A DNA stretch of 33,723 bases from Peronospora farinosa (GCA_947646735.1 CANTFK010000350.1:1-33723), one strand, 5' to 3'. Shown: positions 9,731 through 20,586, counted from the first letter of the stretch. Notes: generated by a model from the letters alone, not told the origin. Program-made: numbers and translations.

Positions 9731-10328
9731 TGTAACAGGGCAACTTGTTACACGTAAACATTAAGTAATATACTTAATGTTTGGTCTAAAAGTATCCATG
9801 ATTACTTTTAACCAGTCACTTGGGTGCGATACACAAATGTGATCCACCCTCGTGAATGTGATATCCATTTATGGATTCACATGAGAAGGGATGACGCTAG
9901 TTGAAGCTAGGCATCACGACGTCTCAGAAGGACGTCAGTTGCGATCTTAAATCTAGATTTAAGATCATGCGACAGGATACGCTTCTAAAGAGTCGCGTAT
10001 CCGATCTATATATATATATAGCCAATCAGTAGTTAAGTATATATTTAGTTATAATTAATTAAATATAGCTCAGTCTTGAATTTACTTAAACATACACACC
10101 ACGCACGAGAAGTTGAAAGACTTCTGCGTGACGTCGGTGTTTTAGTGTTAAGAAGTTCGTTGCACTCTCGCTTAAGCGAGAGGCAACTGGTGGTACGACT
10201 GCTTAAGCAGTCGACCAACCTCCCAACCACCCTCGCACGCGAAGGTAAGACGGTATAACCGCCACCTCGCTTGTGCATAAGGTGTGTGCTCGTAGTACGA
10301 GGCAACTTCGTAGAAGTGCCCGTCTACA
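9731..10328 (+). repeat. 3' LTR of the Gypsy element
   Basis: The LTR begins TGTAACAGGG and ends CCCGTCTACA, 598 bp. By eye it differs from 2063-2662 at about nine positions, four of them in the first 20 bases, plus one TA unit. The inverted repeat at 9757-9781 is perfect here and has one mismatch in the 5' LTR. Confidence 0.93.
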
Positions 10329-11236
10329 AAATAAATAGATTTTTCCTCACTTCGCAACGATCTCATCAGACTAGCATAGGCAAATTTGACCACTTCATCA
10401 CTGCCGTTAATCTTACTCAAGTCCTCAAGAATTGCCACACGCATCTCGTCGTCGCAGCTATCTATCGCCTCCACCATCTCTTTAGTTACGCTCTTTTTGG
10501 TGTTTCCATACTCGAGCCACGTATTGAGCAGTCTTTCGCGAACAAGGGGGACAGTTGTTTTATCAAGCCATAAGTGATTGAGGGCTTCTTTCATAGGTGT
10601 ATTCTCCGCCTTCCAAAAACCAATCAGCTCAGTTTCCAAATCACGTACGACACCTTCTGCGCCATCAGCAATTACGAAAGCCTTAAGCATCTTCGCACGG
10701 CCTTCATCACCGTAAAGATTCCACACCTTTTTTCTCAAGGATTTCGACAAAGAGTTGGGTACCTTTTCTGCCACATACTTGACCCACGCGTCAAAGTGTA
10801 AGGTGCGTAGCTCTTTGTCACCAGGCTGGTCAAGCTTGAACAACTTGAAGACGAGATTCGCATTTACTTTCCGCTCTTTCAAATAAGTCATCAACGCCTT
10901 AAAGTGTTCGGTGCGTAGCTTTTCTTTGTCAAGCTTGAGTGAAGTGAAGGCGTTCTCCACAGATTCTCTCTTTTTCATCAGATTCTTATAGAGCCTGTTT
11001 TCTTTGAGATGTGACGCCGGCGAGCTGACAAATTTAGTGAGCGTCTCGACGGTAGGTAAGAGGTCCCTCTCTTCTTTATTTGTCTTTGCTCCATCTCGTA
11101 GAAACTTCTTGGGAGGAACATTGTAGTGATCAGGCGTTATTGAAGTCACCATTGTCGAATCCGGCCTAGCCGACGACGCGTTGATATGGTCGAAGAGAAC
11201 GATACTAGCCCTGAGGAGCGATGAATACAGACGCAT
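10329..11236 (-). pseudogene. 5' part of the W/Y-module RxLR-type effector, cut by Gypsy
   Basis: The ATG at 11236 begins a likely signal peptide (MRLYSSLLRASIVLF, residues 1-23). An RxLR-like KFLR follows at residues 44-47 and an EER at 55-57, the usual spacing of oomycete translocated effectors, with Lys in place of the first Arg. Then come alpha-helical W/Y modules (LHFDAWVKYVAEK; LIGFWKAENTP; LLNTWLEYGNTKK). Coding ends at the target site AAATA (10329-10333), where the Gypsy LTR begins. The remaining frame to 10172 is LTR. The rest of the gene lies at 1319-2062 in the same phase. The chopped transcript would encode a truncated protein with an LTR-derived tail. The family acts in host plant cells; the target is unknown. 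Confidence 0.87.
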
Positions 11237-11440
11237 GTTTAGTTTCTTGTTTGCTAGCGAGGTTTTATAAGAAAGTTGGAATGATCAACTTGCGTTGGTC
11301 ACAAATTGGCAATTTCATCTGTTTGAGATGAATGAGCAATTGTCAAGATTGCTGTTGAGGATTTGATACGACTATGTTCTTCCATCTTATGGCTGGTAGA
11401 CTTTGCTGACCGGTCGTAACTCAAATTTTTGTTGTAGCAT
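11032..11440. repeat. left arm of inverted duplication, effector promoter side
   Basis: The minus strand of this segment aligns with the plus strand of about 27630-28035, covering roughly 200 bp upstream of the effector ATG and the first ~65 codons. Similarity is about 90 percent by eye. It ends near 11440, where unrelated sequence begins. Confidence 0.8.
11263..11285 (-). promoter_or_regulatory. oomycete initiator-like promoter of the effector
   Basis: The minus strand reads ATCATTCCAACTTTC (11285-11271), matching the oomycete initiator (TCATTCC core), followed by TTATAAAA. It lies about 40-50 bp upstream of the ATG. The same block, TCATTCCAACTAT then TTATAAAA, precedes the paralogous pseudogene at 27837, so it is conserved between copies. 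Confidence 0.55.
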
Positions 11441-11873
11441 GGACAGCTTCGGAGTTGTACAGATCGTCTATTTACATATTGTTAATTATGTGCAAGATCT
11501 CTGGAAAGTCCTGAGCCAAATTGTCAGTGCCGGGGTGGCCCGGCGGTATATCGTGGCCAGCCACCGTAGAACTGGGTGGATTCAGAAGACGCGCTCAAGC
11601 AACTCGATGCAAGCATAAAGCAAGGCACCATGTATGGCTGACGCTATTTTTCGATGCTTTCATTTTGCGAGTCGGAGCTGACAAAGGCACAAAGCCTAAA
11701 ACTGGCGATGCTGGGAAGGTGGAGTGTGGCAGCCCTTGTAGACCTGTCGAATCAATTCATGCTTGACATAATGTCGCGAGGACGTGCCAAATTTGTGTCC
11801 AGACGCGTTTGTATTCACCCACGTCATCCTGAAAACGACCGCCAGGATTTTTGTTCGGTACACAGGTATGTTG
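11441..11873. other. no gene seen
   Basis: The open frames here are short and overlapping, and I see no recognisable protein or RNA. This is probably the 3' flank or tail of the degraded LINE-like element that follows on the minus strand. Confidence 0.4.
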
Positions 11874-13809
11874 TCAATCCGTCGACTGGCACAGCCCCAG
11901 GAAGGTGTAGGTCAATTGACGGGTGACTTGCTGCCCGGTCCAGTGACTAAATAAGTTTATCCGAGAGCGCAAGCACATCCAAAATAGATGGACAATGGTC
12001 GCCTCACTGCCTCTGCAGGCCGGTCTCTTTCTGCAACAATTGTTTTCGTTCCGCGCAGCGTGATACATCTCGTTGCCATGCCCAGACTTGATATGGTGTA
12101 AGATCATTACTATGATACCACCCGTGTAGGCGTTAGCCGGACCGCTGCGCATTGCCATTCATCCGTCGTTGCCGATTGGGAAAGCGATCAACAAGAACCA
12201 AAAGTTGATGAGCAAGAACTTTTTATAGAACCGGAAAGCTTGCTTGCTAAGGCCTTCGTGATGAAGTGGTTCAACGTTGTGTCCAGCACAGACCAAGGGA
12301 ACCGATGAAGCTGCGGACTCGCCTCAATGCCAGACCTCAAGCTCGATTATCGCGACAAATAGCTTGTCGTTCATAAGGGGAATGAGCTCCAGCAGTAATC
12401 CGTGGCAAAACCAGTGTACCCCATCATCAGCTTGGTGCTTGGTGCAGAGTGACGGGCCGGGGTTGGCCCTGGGGTTGGCCATGTGCGATCTCCGTCGAGT
12501 GGCCTTCGATAATGCCTTCGCCGAGAAGCCTCCAGCGATAGCATCCCAAGCTCGGTGGTGCCTGTCGAAGGCGTAGTGGCGGTGTCGAGTGCAATGCTGA
12601 CCCCATAAGTAAATCCGGGGTGAATGCAGGAGGGCTGTTGCCCATCGTCGGAGCTTCGTGTCCAAATGGGGGCCGGGTTGGTCCGGAGGTATCGGCACCC
12701 CCATGACGAATTCCGCTGTCCCCGTACGCAAGATGTGTAGGTGTTCGAGTGTGTTCGAGGGTGCAGTCCTCAATCCTGTTGTACTTGGTCCTGAACAGCT
12801 TATTGCCGCCCTGGTCCCAAATCTAAAAGTTCGCTGAAGGTGGCCCAGAACCGCTTAATTTCTTCCGGCATATCATCATATTCCAGCAGTCGTTTGGAGA
12901 AAGGGTCAATAAACGACAACATCAATTCGTCACCGTCCCACCAGCTGGCGACGCGGTCGAGTAAAGCCGTCGAGTGAGCGCGGCTCCACGCGTCAGCTGG
13001 ACTTGTTGGTCTGTGATCGGAGCGAGCCGTTCGCCCAGCTCTTGCTCCAGCTCCTGACCTGGCGAGCGTGCCCGGCGCGGCGGTGCCCGTAGTTGATCCT
13101 AAGCTGGAGTCACTATTGTTTCGTCTGGTCCCCGATAAATCCGCCCCGTTGAGGATTTGATTGCTGATAATGACCAGAGCTGGCACCAGCAGCACTGATG
13201 TAGCACCGCTTTGTGCCTACTCAGCCCGTGAACGGCTGAAAGCACCTTAGTTTCGGTAATCAGACTTAACATTCGGTCATTGTCGATAGCAGTGAAGTGC
13301 TGCTCTTTCGGGATCGTCGCAAAAGTCTTTAGAGCTGCAGGTAAATCGTTCAGAGCTGTGTTTCGGTGGCTGGAGCTTAGCACTGGTGTCCGTTCAGATG
13401 CAACTTATCCGCAATGGACATGTGTCGCTCAAAGGCCCCCATATCGTGCTTGCTTTGGGTTAGTCCACGCATGCGGTTTCACACAGTTTCTGCAACAAAA
13501 GCGTGCGCTTGACATTGCACATTCTTTCTCGAGTAGAGACTAACTCATCGCCGTCGTCATTTGCAGAGCACTCGTTGCCTTCGCTCGTGTATTCACCTGC
13601 TCACATGCTCGGTATTGCTTACGGGTAAAGCGTAACGCCAGACAAACCTGATTAGCCTTCTGACCCCACGGTGCAGGTGCGGACCAAGCTGACGCTGCGT
13701 TGTGTGCACTTCCTATGTTATCTACTAGGAAGGTGCGAGCGACGTCTTCCATCCTTTTCTTGCTCATGACTACAGTACAAAGCCCTGTTGAGTACCCGCT
13801 GCGGCACAT
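11874..13809 (-). mobile_element. degraded LINE-like (non-LTR) retroelement
   Basis: Broken minus-strand frames resemble a non-LTR reverse transcriptase read from right to left. About 13099-13383 gives ITETKVLSAVHGLSRHKA, like the RT region before GPDG, and IYRGPDETIVTPA, which resembles the stretch before the YADD motif. About 12800-13195 gives ISNQILNGADLSG. About 12324-12773 gives TALLHSPRIYLWGQHCTRH. About 11874-12158 gives EATIVHLFWMCLRSRINLF, like the C-terminal knuckle region. The frames are interrupted by stops and shifts, so this is a fossil. The upstream boundary is uncertain; the frame at 13540-13809 may belong to it. The right arm of the inverted duplication lacks this segment. 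Confidence 0.5.
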
Positions 13810-14271
13810 CGTAGCGTCGAATTATTTACATTCGTCAATCGAGAGTCGACTAGCCTCGTTTTGCGTGGCACTGCCACAACCTTATCGCTGTAGCCCCATC
13901 GCATTAATCGCGGCGGCTTCCTGACGAGTCTGTAACGGTGTCAATGCTGGTTTTAAGACATAGCAGACCTGCATTTATACCGATAGAAGAAGCGCGGCCG
14001 GAGATGTCAACCATCAGGCACTCTTTTCACCTGCAAGGGTATTAAGACGCCTCTACTTGTAAAACAGAACCTCGATGATCAGTTGATCTTTGTATCGTGC
14101 CTTTCGCTTGAGACACTTGAGATAGCGATAGGGAAGATGACACGTTTGTTGCGGAGTTGCGATTCAAAAGTAAAGATAGCAACACAATGCTTTCCTCATA
14201 CCTATTGCCTTTTACTCTTTACAGATTCGTCGACCGCTTCCTGTTGTGCAACACTTCCGAGCTCCTTGTTC
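13810..14271. other. no gene seen
   Basis: There are only short frames without recognisable motifs. The segment lies between the LINE-like remnant and the second block of the inverted duplication. Confidence 0.4.
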
Positions 14272-15775
14272 GCGTGTTGCTCAGAATGAGGGACAGCAGG
14301 TCTGGGACAGCAGGTCTGGGACACCCTCTCGGAACTTACGACGCGTTGTAGCGTGCGCAGAATCCGCACAAGCTTTGCAATTACAGACTACGGATCTCAC
14401 TTCGTCCAGGTGGCAACAAGAGATGCATCGAGCATTGTCAGCAGCTTATCAAGCAATTCAGCCGTCGCTCACATCCATGCAGATTCTTTTGCCATGGTCA
14501 GGTAGTCCATGAGCTTTGGCTATTCTTTTTAGCGTTTAATCAATAAAAGTGGATACCTTTTCCCAAGATTCCCCTCTCTTTTGTGCTCTATTGGTCGGTA
14601 TCTCAGCATCACTAAGACCGCACAAGTCTAAAAACCCGTCAGAAGATCAGAAACTCGTTGTCGTCACCATAAGCATCATCGACTGATCTCAGGCATTTTG
14701 CTGTGCACGTGACCCTGTTCATTATTTAATGTTGTTGGTTCTTTTTAACTGCACCTTTATAAGAATTTGACAGCCAGATAACGCTTTGCAACAGACATTG
14801 AGTCGTGCTTCTGGCTCCCCATCTGACCCTCGAGAACATTTTGAACTGCAACACGCAGAGTTGAATGGCACATTTGGCTTCTGCAAGCATTTCTACTTCC
14901 ACACTCGAAAGTCGGTCACAATTCTTTATTCAGAGGTCATTGACGGTACTGGATAGTAGTGACGAGGTACGTACAGATTCGTCGTCGTCTCCTTCCATGA
15001 ACCTGAAGCGCTCGTCCGGCAGTGACGCCAAGTACCGCGAGGACGAAGGAACCGATACTGCAGGAATGGCCCTCCCTGCTTCTTCTTCTTCATCTAGTGG
15101 GAGACGGATGAAGGCAGAATCTACTGCGGCTGCTAGAGACGACAAACCGGCTCCCAAGCACCGCAAGTACGAGCGCAAGACAAAGCGCTTCATCTGGCCC
15201 AACGACCTCCATCGACTTTTTGTAGCTGCCATTTTTGACGGTGCGTTTACAACAGTCAGACTGTCATGATTTATGGAAATAGCGCTTACTGCTGCTTTTT
15301 TATATGATATGCTTCAGTCGGTCTTAAGAATGCGTCACCAAAGGCTCTACTTGCTGTACGCTTGTTCTACTTTTATTTGCGTGGAATGAAGACACAAGTG
15401 CTAACATGAATTTTGCTCTTACTAAATGCAGCTAATGGAGGCAGCAGGACCCAATTCTGGACTCACGACGGAGCACCTCAAGTCTCATTTGCAGAAATAT
15501 CGTCTCAATTACGAGCGTTCTCGAATGGAGTTTCTCGAATATTATGATCGCAGCTCTAAGCACAACCTCAAGCGGCGCCGCCGCCAGGCTCAGGATCGAG
15601 CTAGCGGAGCAGGCAGCGACGCCAATACGATGTTCGTGTTCCCCATCAGTAACTCAAAGCGCCGAAAAAGGCGTGGAAGTGACAGTGACAGTGATGATAG
15701 CGACTCAGACACCGAAAGTCATCCCACTGATAACAGCGTGCAGGTGGATGTAAAAGAACAGGAAACTCTACAGCG
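14272..15775. repeat. left arm of inverted duplication, GARP gene side
   Basis: Three blocks align, reversed, with the right arm: 14272-14757 with about 26238-26930, about 15050-15180 with about 26040-26225, and about 15660-15775 with about 25903-26010. The gaps between blocks are deletions in the right copy. A short doubled motif (CAGGTCTGGGA) occurs at about 14297-14322. Confidence 0.8.
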
Positions 15776-16844
15776 ACGACCTGGTTCTCTTACACCAGGT
15801 ACAGAGACCCATCCGCATAGCATCAACTACTCGCAGCTCACGCAGAGTACACAACAGCAGCCAACGAATGGTCGTCTTCCGCTACAGCCTCCTGTATCAA
15901 ATGATCGTATGATGCGTGCTGCGCCAGGGCTAGAAACATCTCTAGGTCTGATTCCTATAGCACCTCACCACTTGCCTCCAGCCTATGCCCATACCCAATC
16001 AAAACAACCTTCAGACCACGATCGAGATTTGGCGGCAGCGGTAGCCGCTGTGGCAGCATATCGCTCTCCGTTGGGACAGCTACCAGGCTCAGTCGCTGGA
16101 GGAGTTGCTGGTTTGCCGGCGCTAACGGATCCGCAGTGGAGCATTTTGAACTCGCTTATGTCGTCACAGCTCGCTGGTATGACTCAACTCGTAGGAGAAG
16201 GTGGACTATTTCCGCAAGTAGCTACGGGCGAGGCAATTGCTCGCGGTGCTAATAGCACGGACGGATTAATGCTGCATGAGGAACCGTCTGATCTTCAAAT
16301 GCAGATGCACCTTGCCATGCAAGCCCAAATGAATCTTCATCGTCAGATGCTTACGCGCAAGGTGGAAGTGGCACAGCATCTTGCTCGCCACAGCAGCATG
16401 GGGACAATTAGTAGTAGCTCGGTCACAAACAACAGGAATAACCAGCAAGTTTCCGCAAGATGCTATGGCGAGTCTTGGGGCAATGCACAGCAGCACCAGC
16501 ATCAGCAATATCAGCAACACCAAGACCAACAAGAACACTATCAGCAGCAGATGAATTTATTATCCCGGCCATCTTTGACCGCCGAGGCCAGAGTAACGCA
16601 GGTATCAGCGCCGATAGCAAGTGCGCGAATAGACGCGGTTGTGGCAGCCTCAACAACCAGCGAGACTGTGGTAGCCTCAACATCGGCAGCTGTTAATGGT
16701 TCTGCCGAGGCAATTAGCAGTGCAGCTGGACTGCCAACGGAGACGAAGGGTGACGATGACGGGATCGATCTTTACCGTTGGGACCGCATTGATTTGAATG
16801 TGGAGCTCGATGATGACGATCTCTTTGATTTTTTGAAGTCATAG
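14865..16844 (+). CDS. GARP/MYB-like SHLQKYR transcription factor, three exons
   Basis: Exons are 14865-15240, 15318-15355 and 15432-16844, with GT-AG introns of 77 and 76 bp. This gives about 608 aa. The introns split the DNA-binding domain, which begins KRFIWPNDLHRLFVAAIFD, continues through the second exon (VGLKNASPKALL), and ends GPNSGLTTEHLKSHLQKYR. This is a one-repeat MYB-related GARP domain with the SHLQKYR signature. Outside it are a serine-rich acidic N-terminus, a basic patch (KRRKRR, likely nuclear signal) followed by an acidic Ser/Asp run, a Gln/His-rich region (about 16480-16550) and an acidic C-terminus ending DDDLFDFLKS that could activate transcription. A nuclear regulator is inferred; target genes are unknown. 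The first ATG is chosen; a later one (MNLKRSS) is possible. A broken inverted copy lies at 25903-26238. Confidence 0.87.
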
Positions 16845-17165
16845 GAAGTGCTTTTAAAGGTAACGTAGCTCATGCACGTGTACGTAACAATGAAAAGAGC
16901 TTTGATGTACTCCTCACTAGGTCTATTACGCTAAGAATGAGAGGAGCGATCTAGATCGACACTGTAAAAGGAGAAAGTGCGTATCTTACTCAATGGAACT
17001 ACCAGTAAGCAAACAACCAAACTTTTAGATAAGAAAAGTATGTGCCTGCCTGTCAGCAACAGTTTTTAAATGACGAAATGAAGTCAACAACCTTCTAGCC
17101 GTAGTACTAATACTCGTCCCATTCTTGTCACAACAGCGTCATTATCCCTTGTGTATCAAATGGAT
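16845..17165. other. convergent intergenic region
   Basis: About 320 bp lie between the 3' ends of the GARP gene (+) and SmF (-). It presumably holds both 3' UTRs. I see no further gene. Confidence 0.4.
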
Positions 17166-17571
17166 CTACTGGGCGTCCGTCATCGGCTCCACTCCATCCG
17201 TGGATATTTCGACAGGAGGTTTTTCACCGTCCACGAGTCCACGAATGAAAAGGACATTATTGCAGCGCACAAGTGTTTCACCAAGATTTCCAGTCAGTTC
17301 TCCATTGATATACTCTTCAGTATTGGCAAGTTGCAAATTCATATACGAATCAACAGACAATAGTATGCCCTTGTATTCCATCCCCCACTTGAGTCGAGTC
17401 ATTATTGGTTGGCCAGTAAGGTTGGTCAGAAATGGCTTAGGGTTCAAGATCAGACCAGACTATAGAGATACAAGATACAAATGACAATACATCAATTAAT
17501 TCCAAGGAATTACATTAGATGGCAACATTCATAGAGGTTCCAAGCAATTCATAAGCTCCTTTACGCACCAT
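17166..17571 (-). CDS. SNRPF: small nuclear ribonucleoprotein SmF
   Basis: SmF is one of seven Sm proteins that form the ring on spliceosomal U snRNAs. The body (17459-17166) reads [20 protein letters not shown], then the Sm1 motif ([19 protein letters not shown]) and Sm2 with [10 protein letters not shown], matching SmF along its length. The main frame lacks a proper ATG. A plausible first exon is only the ATG at 17571-17569, followed by an intron 17568-17460 (GTGCGT...TATAG, 109 nt) and then exon 2 starting TCTGGTCTG. This gives a 98-residue protein whose start resembles the usual short Sm F leader. Identity is very sure; the one-codon first exon is inferred. Confidence 0.88.
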
Positions 17572-17746
17572 TTTGTAGAAAAACTTTATTTGTCTAATTA
17601 AATTATAATTATACTATGTTATTAGTATATTAATATAATTTAAGTGTTAGCCAATCAGATAACGCGTTTTTAATAAATAGTAAATTGTATGAAAAATTGA
17701 AAGGTACTATTTATTTCTCCAATTAGCACGTCAAACATGGCTACAT
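17572..17746. other. AT-rich spacer between SmF and TTC4
   Basis: A 175 bp AT-rich stretch separates the SmF ATG and the TTC4 stop, both on the minus strand. It should contain the SmF promoter and the TTC4 3' end. No TATA or initiator is called with confidence. Confidence 0.4.
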
Positions 17747-19003
17747 CTACTGTTGTTGCGCGTCTAATGTAATAACCTTATGCTCAATACGTGTGAGAAA
17801 ATTCTCAAGTGCTTCAGAGTCACGGACAAAGATATTGAGCACGGGAATACCAGGGACCACGTATTTCTCATGAGTTAGTAGCTGTTGCAGCGTGCAAAAG
17901 AGCGATACTTCAATCCAAAACTGTGTCTTGGCTTCATGCTTTTCCTCGAGACGAATGCGCTTGACTTCGTCATCGTCTTCTTCCTTCTCCTTACTAAGGC
18001 CTATATGCCATTCCTTACGAGATAAAAACGGCAGCACCATGTCTGCTGCAGCATATACAATCAACTTGGACGCCACAAATTCATTCTTAGTGTCCCATTG
18101 GGCACATGGACCTTCTTCAGGAAACATGTTGGCCAGATGCTCAATCATACTGTCCTGCTCGCCAAAGTACTCCACAAAATCTGACGTCCCGTGCTGGTCG
18201 TAAAGAAATAGCACAGGCCAGTACATGATCCCGCTTTCGGGGTCCAAGTCCGCCTTTCCTTCGTACTGGCGCACACGCTCATCATCCACCAGAGCTCGGC
18301 CTACGCGGACACCGCGAGCTGCGCACAATTTGCGGTACTTGTCCGTTGCAGCACGACGATTCATACTTTCTCTCTCGCGCTGCAACTTTTCAATACGCAG
18401 TTCCTCGACCAGTTTTCGACCCTCTGTCTGCAACGTTAACAGCATTTTATTGTCCGGATCACGTAAAAGTCCTTCTTTGCAGTAGCGAAGCGTATCCGCT
18501 GGTTTCCGGAGCAGTCGAGAAGCCTTGGCACCTCGAAAATAGGCCTTGATATTAGACGGATCAAAGTTAATGGCCTTGGCAGCATCCGAACGACAACTCG
18601 CGTAATTCTTGAGTTCTAATTGCACAGCTGCACGATTGCACAATATCTGCGACGTGAGCTGCTTCATGTCATATGACAGGTCCCGTTCCTCATCGGGTAA
18701 TGCTAATGCTTTGTAGGCATAAACAAGTGCATCATTATAATACTTTATCGCATTCTGGAAATAGCCTCGATGGGCTTTTTTCGCATCTTTAAACATGTCA
18801 TTGCCTTGATTCTTCCAATGCAACGCGAGACTCTCAGCTGTTTCGCCATCTTCAATTAATACTTTAATAGCTTCCACCATTTCATCACCTTCAATCAAAT
18901 GGTCTTCAAATAATGTCATATCTGGTAGAGCATCCATATAAGCCTGACGTTTTATTGGATCCCATAATTTACTCTCATCAATTTCCAAGTCAATTCCTAC
19001 CAT
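17747..19003 (-). CDS. TTC4: TTC4/Cns1-type TPR Hsp90 co-chaperone
   Basis: This is a single-exon frame of 418 aa from an ATG at 19003. Residues about 60-200 form three TPR repeats (AESLALHWKNQGNDMFKDAK; QLTSQILCNRAAVQLELKNY; IKAYFRGAKASRLL). A charged helical linker follows (ELRIEKLQRERESMNRRAAT). The C-terminal half (about 255-418, from MYWPVLFLYDQHGTSDFVEYF to NIFVRDSEALENFL) matches the wheel domain of TTC4/Cns1. The family binds the EEVD tails of Hsp90/Hsp70 and supports client folding and translation. Length is close to that of animal TTC4 and yeast Cns1. It shares an 83 bp divergent promoter with the BCD1 gene, so both may be expressed together as growth genes. Confidence 0.92.
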   Translation of the reverse strand: MVGIDLEIDESKLWDPIKRQAYMDALPDMTLFEDHLIEGDEMVEAIKVLIEDGETAESLALHWKNQGNDMFKDAKKAHRGYFQNAIKYYNDALVYAYKALALPDEERDLSYDMKQLTSQILCNRAAVQLELKNYASCRSDAAKAINFDPSNIKAYFRGAKASRLLRKPADTLRYCKEGLLRDPDNKMLLTLQTEGRKLVEELRIEKLQRERESMNRRAATDKYRKLCAARGVRVGRALVDDERVRQYEGKADLDPESGIMYWPVLFLYDQHGTSDFVEYFGEQDSMIEHLANMFPEEGPCAQWDTKNEFVASKLIVYAAADMVLPFLSRKEWHIGLSKEKEEDDDEVKRIRLEEKHEAKTQFWIEVSLFCTLQQLLTHEKYVVPGIPVLNIFVRDSEALENFLTRIEHKVITLDAQQQ

Positions 19004-19086
19004 GACACAATTCTTTTACTTGTATAAATTTAAATGATTGGTAGTAGACCTTTTCTCGATTAAATACGAATATATACGATAAATAA

Positions 19087-20586
19087 ATGTCAGCTTTATC
19101 AAGTATTTTTAGTCTCATGACGGACTTAAATAGTAGCAAACGCCCGTTTAACGACGTGGAGACATCAATACAATTGTCACTTTGCGAACCATCTTCTACT
19201 ATTGCGTGCTGCAATGAATGTGGCAAGACCAATGTCAAGTATCGTTGTCCTCGATGTGAATATATTACGTGTTCATTATTATGCTGTGTGAGTCACAAGA
19301 AAAAGGTGCTGTGGTTTATTAATAAATAAAAGGTCGTGTTTAGTATAAGGTTTTTATGTCGTATTAATTGTATTTGATATTACTATTTTTTTCTTCTTTT
19401 ATTATTATTTTTGTCGATAGTTTAATTGTGATGGAAAACGTGATCGTACCAAGTTCATACAGATTCAGAAATTTACCGATGCTAATCTTTCCAGTGGTAA
19501 AACTTGGATAATGCCTGTCTACATAAGTGGCAGAATATATTGCTATCTTTTTTTTATAGTATGATTATTCTCATGTGGTTTGTGTTGTCGATGTTGCAGA
19601 TTATTTTTTTCTAGAAGAGGTCTCTCGCTCAACAAACAGTGCTGCAAGATCTCGCAGCCAGCTAAATGCTAATGTACGACGCTATGCTAGCAACAAGAAG
19701 CGCAAAGGTGCAACGGATTGTGACAAGACTGGACCTTTGTCAGGTCTTATCAATCCTGACGTTCCTGCGGACTGGTTGGCGCGTTTTCCCGTTGCTGTGC
19801 AGATGTTTGCTCAATACTCGGCTAAACGAGGTGTAGCGTTAACGCTTCTTGCTCCAGGTATGAGCAAACGGGCACGCAATTCGTCGTACATGGACAAGAA
19901 GAAAAATACAATGTACTGGCGTGTTGAGTGGGTCTTTCCTAGTGCAACGGTGCCCGTGGCTCATTATGAGGAACGAGCGAATGAAAACAATTCACTTTTT
20001 GCGCTACTAAAAAAGTATCTAACGCCCACCCAGGTAAGTCTTTGAGCATCACAAATTACTGCTGTAGAGCCTAAGACTTATGAACGTTGTGCTCGCACGC
20101 ATGTAGGAAAATGTTGCTATGCGTGCAAAGCTCAAAAAGTATGCTGTGCCCGACTGGGAGAAGCATATCTTGCTGCTTTTGCGGAAGGAGTTTACACCGA
20201 CATCGCAACCACAGTACTACCGACTGAACGGCAAGGAGAGCCTTGAAAGTAATTTAAAGCGAAAGGCCGTGGTCGAGTTTCCTGTGATTATCGTTGCGCT
20301 TGTGGCCGACGCTGATAAGTACCTCATAGCTCACGACGTGATTGAGGCAATTTCTTCTGATGCAAACGATCAGCAGCCTGCTGCTGAAGAACCAGAAGCT
20401 ATGGAGATCGAAGATGAGGGAGTAAATTGCAAGACCTCGATGGAGTTGCTGACAGGCAAAGGCACCAACATTCTGGAGACTCTTGTTGCTGTCTCGGACG
20501 AGGAAAGCGAGAAAGTTGAGACTTCTGTACAGCACAAGGGTCCTCTGAAAGAGGAGTTTGAAGCCGCAAAGTCGGTTCTGACATGA
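19087..20586 (+). CDS. ZNHIT6: BCD1/ZNHIT6-like HIT zinc-finger box C/D snoRNP factor, four exons
   Basis: Exons are 19087-19305, 19421-19496, 19600-20033 and 20107-20586, joined in frame by GT-AG introns to give about 402 aa. The N-terminus has a zf-HIT domain with cysteine pairs at residues 42/45, 54/57 and 62/66 and a His at 70 (CNECGKTNVKYRCPRCEYIT). It continues across the first two introns as CDGKRDRTKFIQIQKF and SDYFFLEEVSRS. This order is diagnostic of BCD1, which stabilises box C/D snoRNAs during snoRNP assembly in the nucleus. The central part (MYWRVEWVFPSATVPVAHY; YAVPDWEKHILLLLRKEF) matches the family. The C-terminus is acidic. Another donor is possible at intron 2, but the chosen one restores the expected motif. 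Confidence 0.88.

Larger units (their letters stand above)
2063..10328 (+). mobile_element. Gypsy chromovirus inserted in the effector gene
   Basis: This is a complete-length 8266 bp element with target duplication AAATA at 2058-2062 and 10329-10333. The order is 5' LTR, primer-binding site, gag with a CCHC knuckle, aspartic protease, reverse transcriptase, RNase H, integrase, chromodomain, an antisense open frame, a purine-rich tract and the 3' LTR. The order protease-RT-RNase H-integrase plus a C-terminal chromodomain identifies a Ty3/Gypsy chromovirus. Gag-pol carries many disabling changes, so it cannot be autonomous, although its LTRs differ at only about nine positions and one TA unit by eye. 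Confidence 0.93.

Noticed and set aside
12277..12645. ORFs in several frames around 12.3-12.6 kb
   Set aside because: The plus-strand frame is a shadow of the LINE-like remnant on the minus strand.
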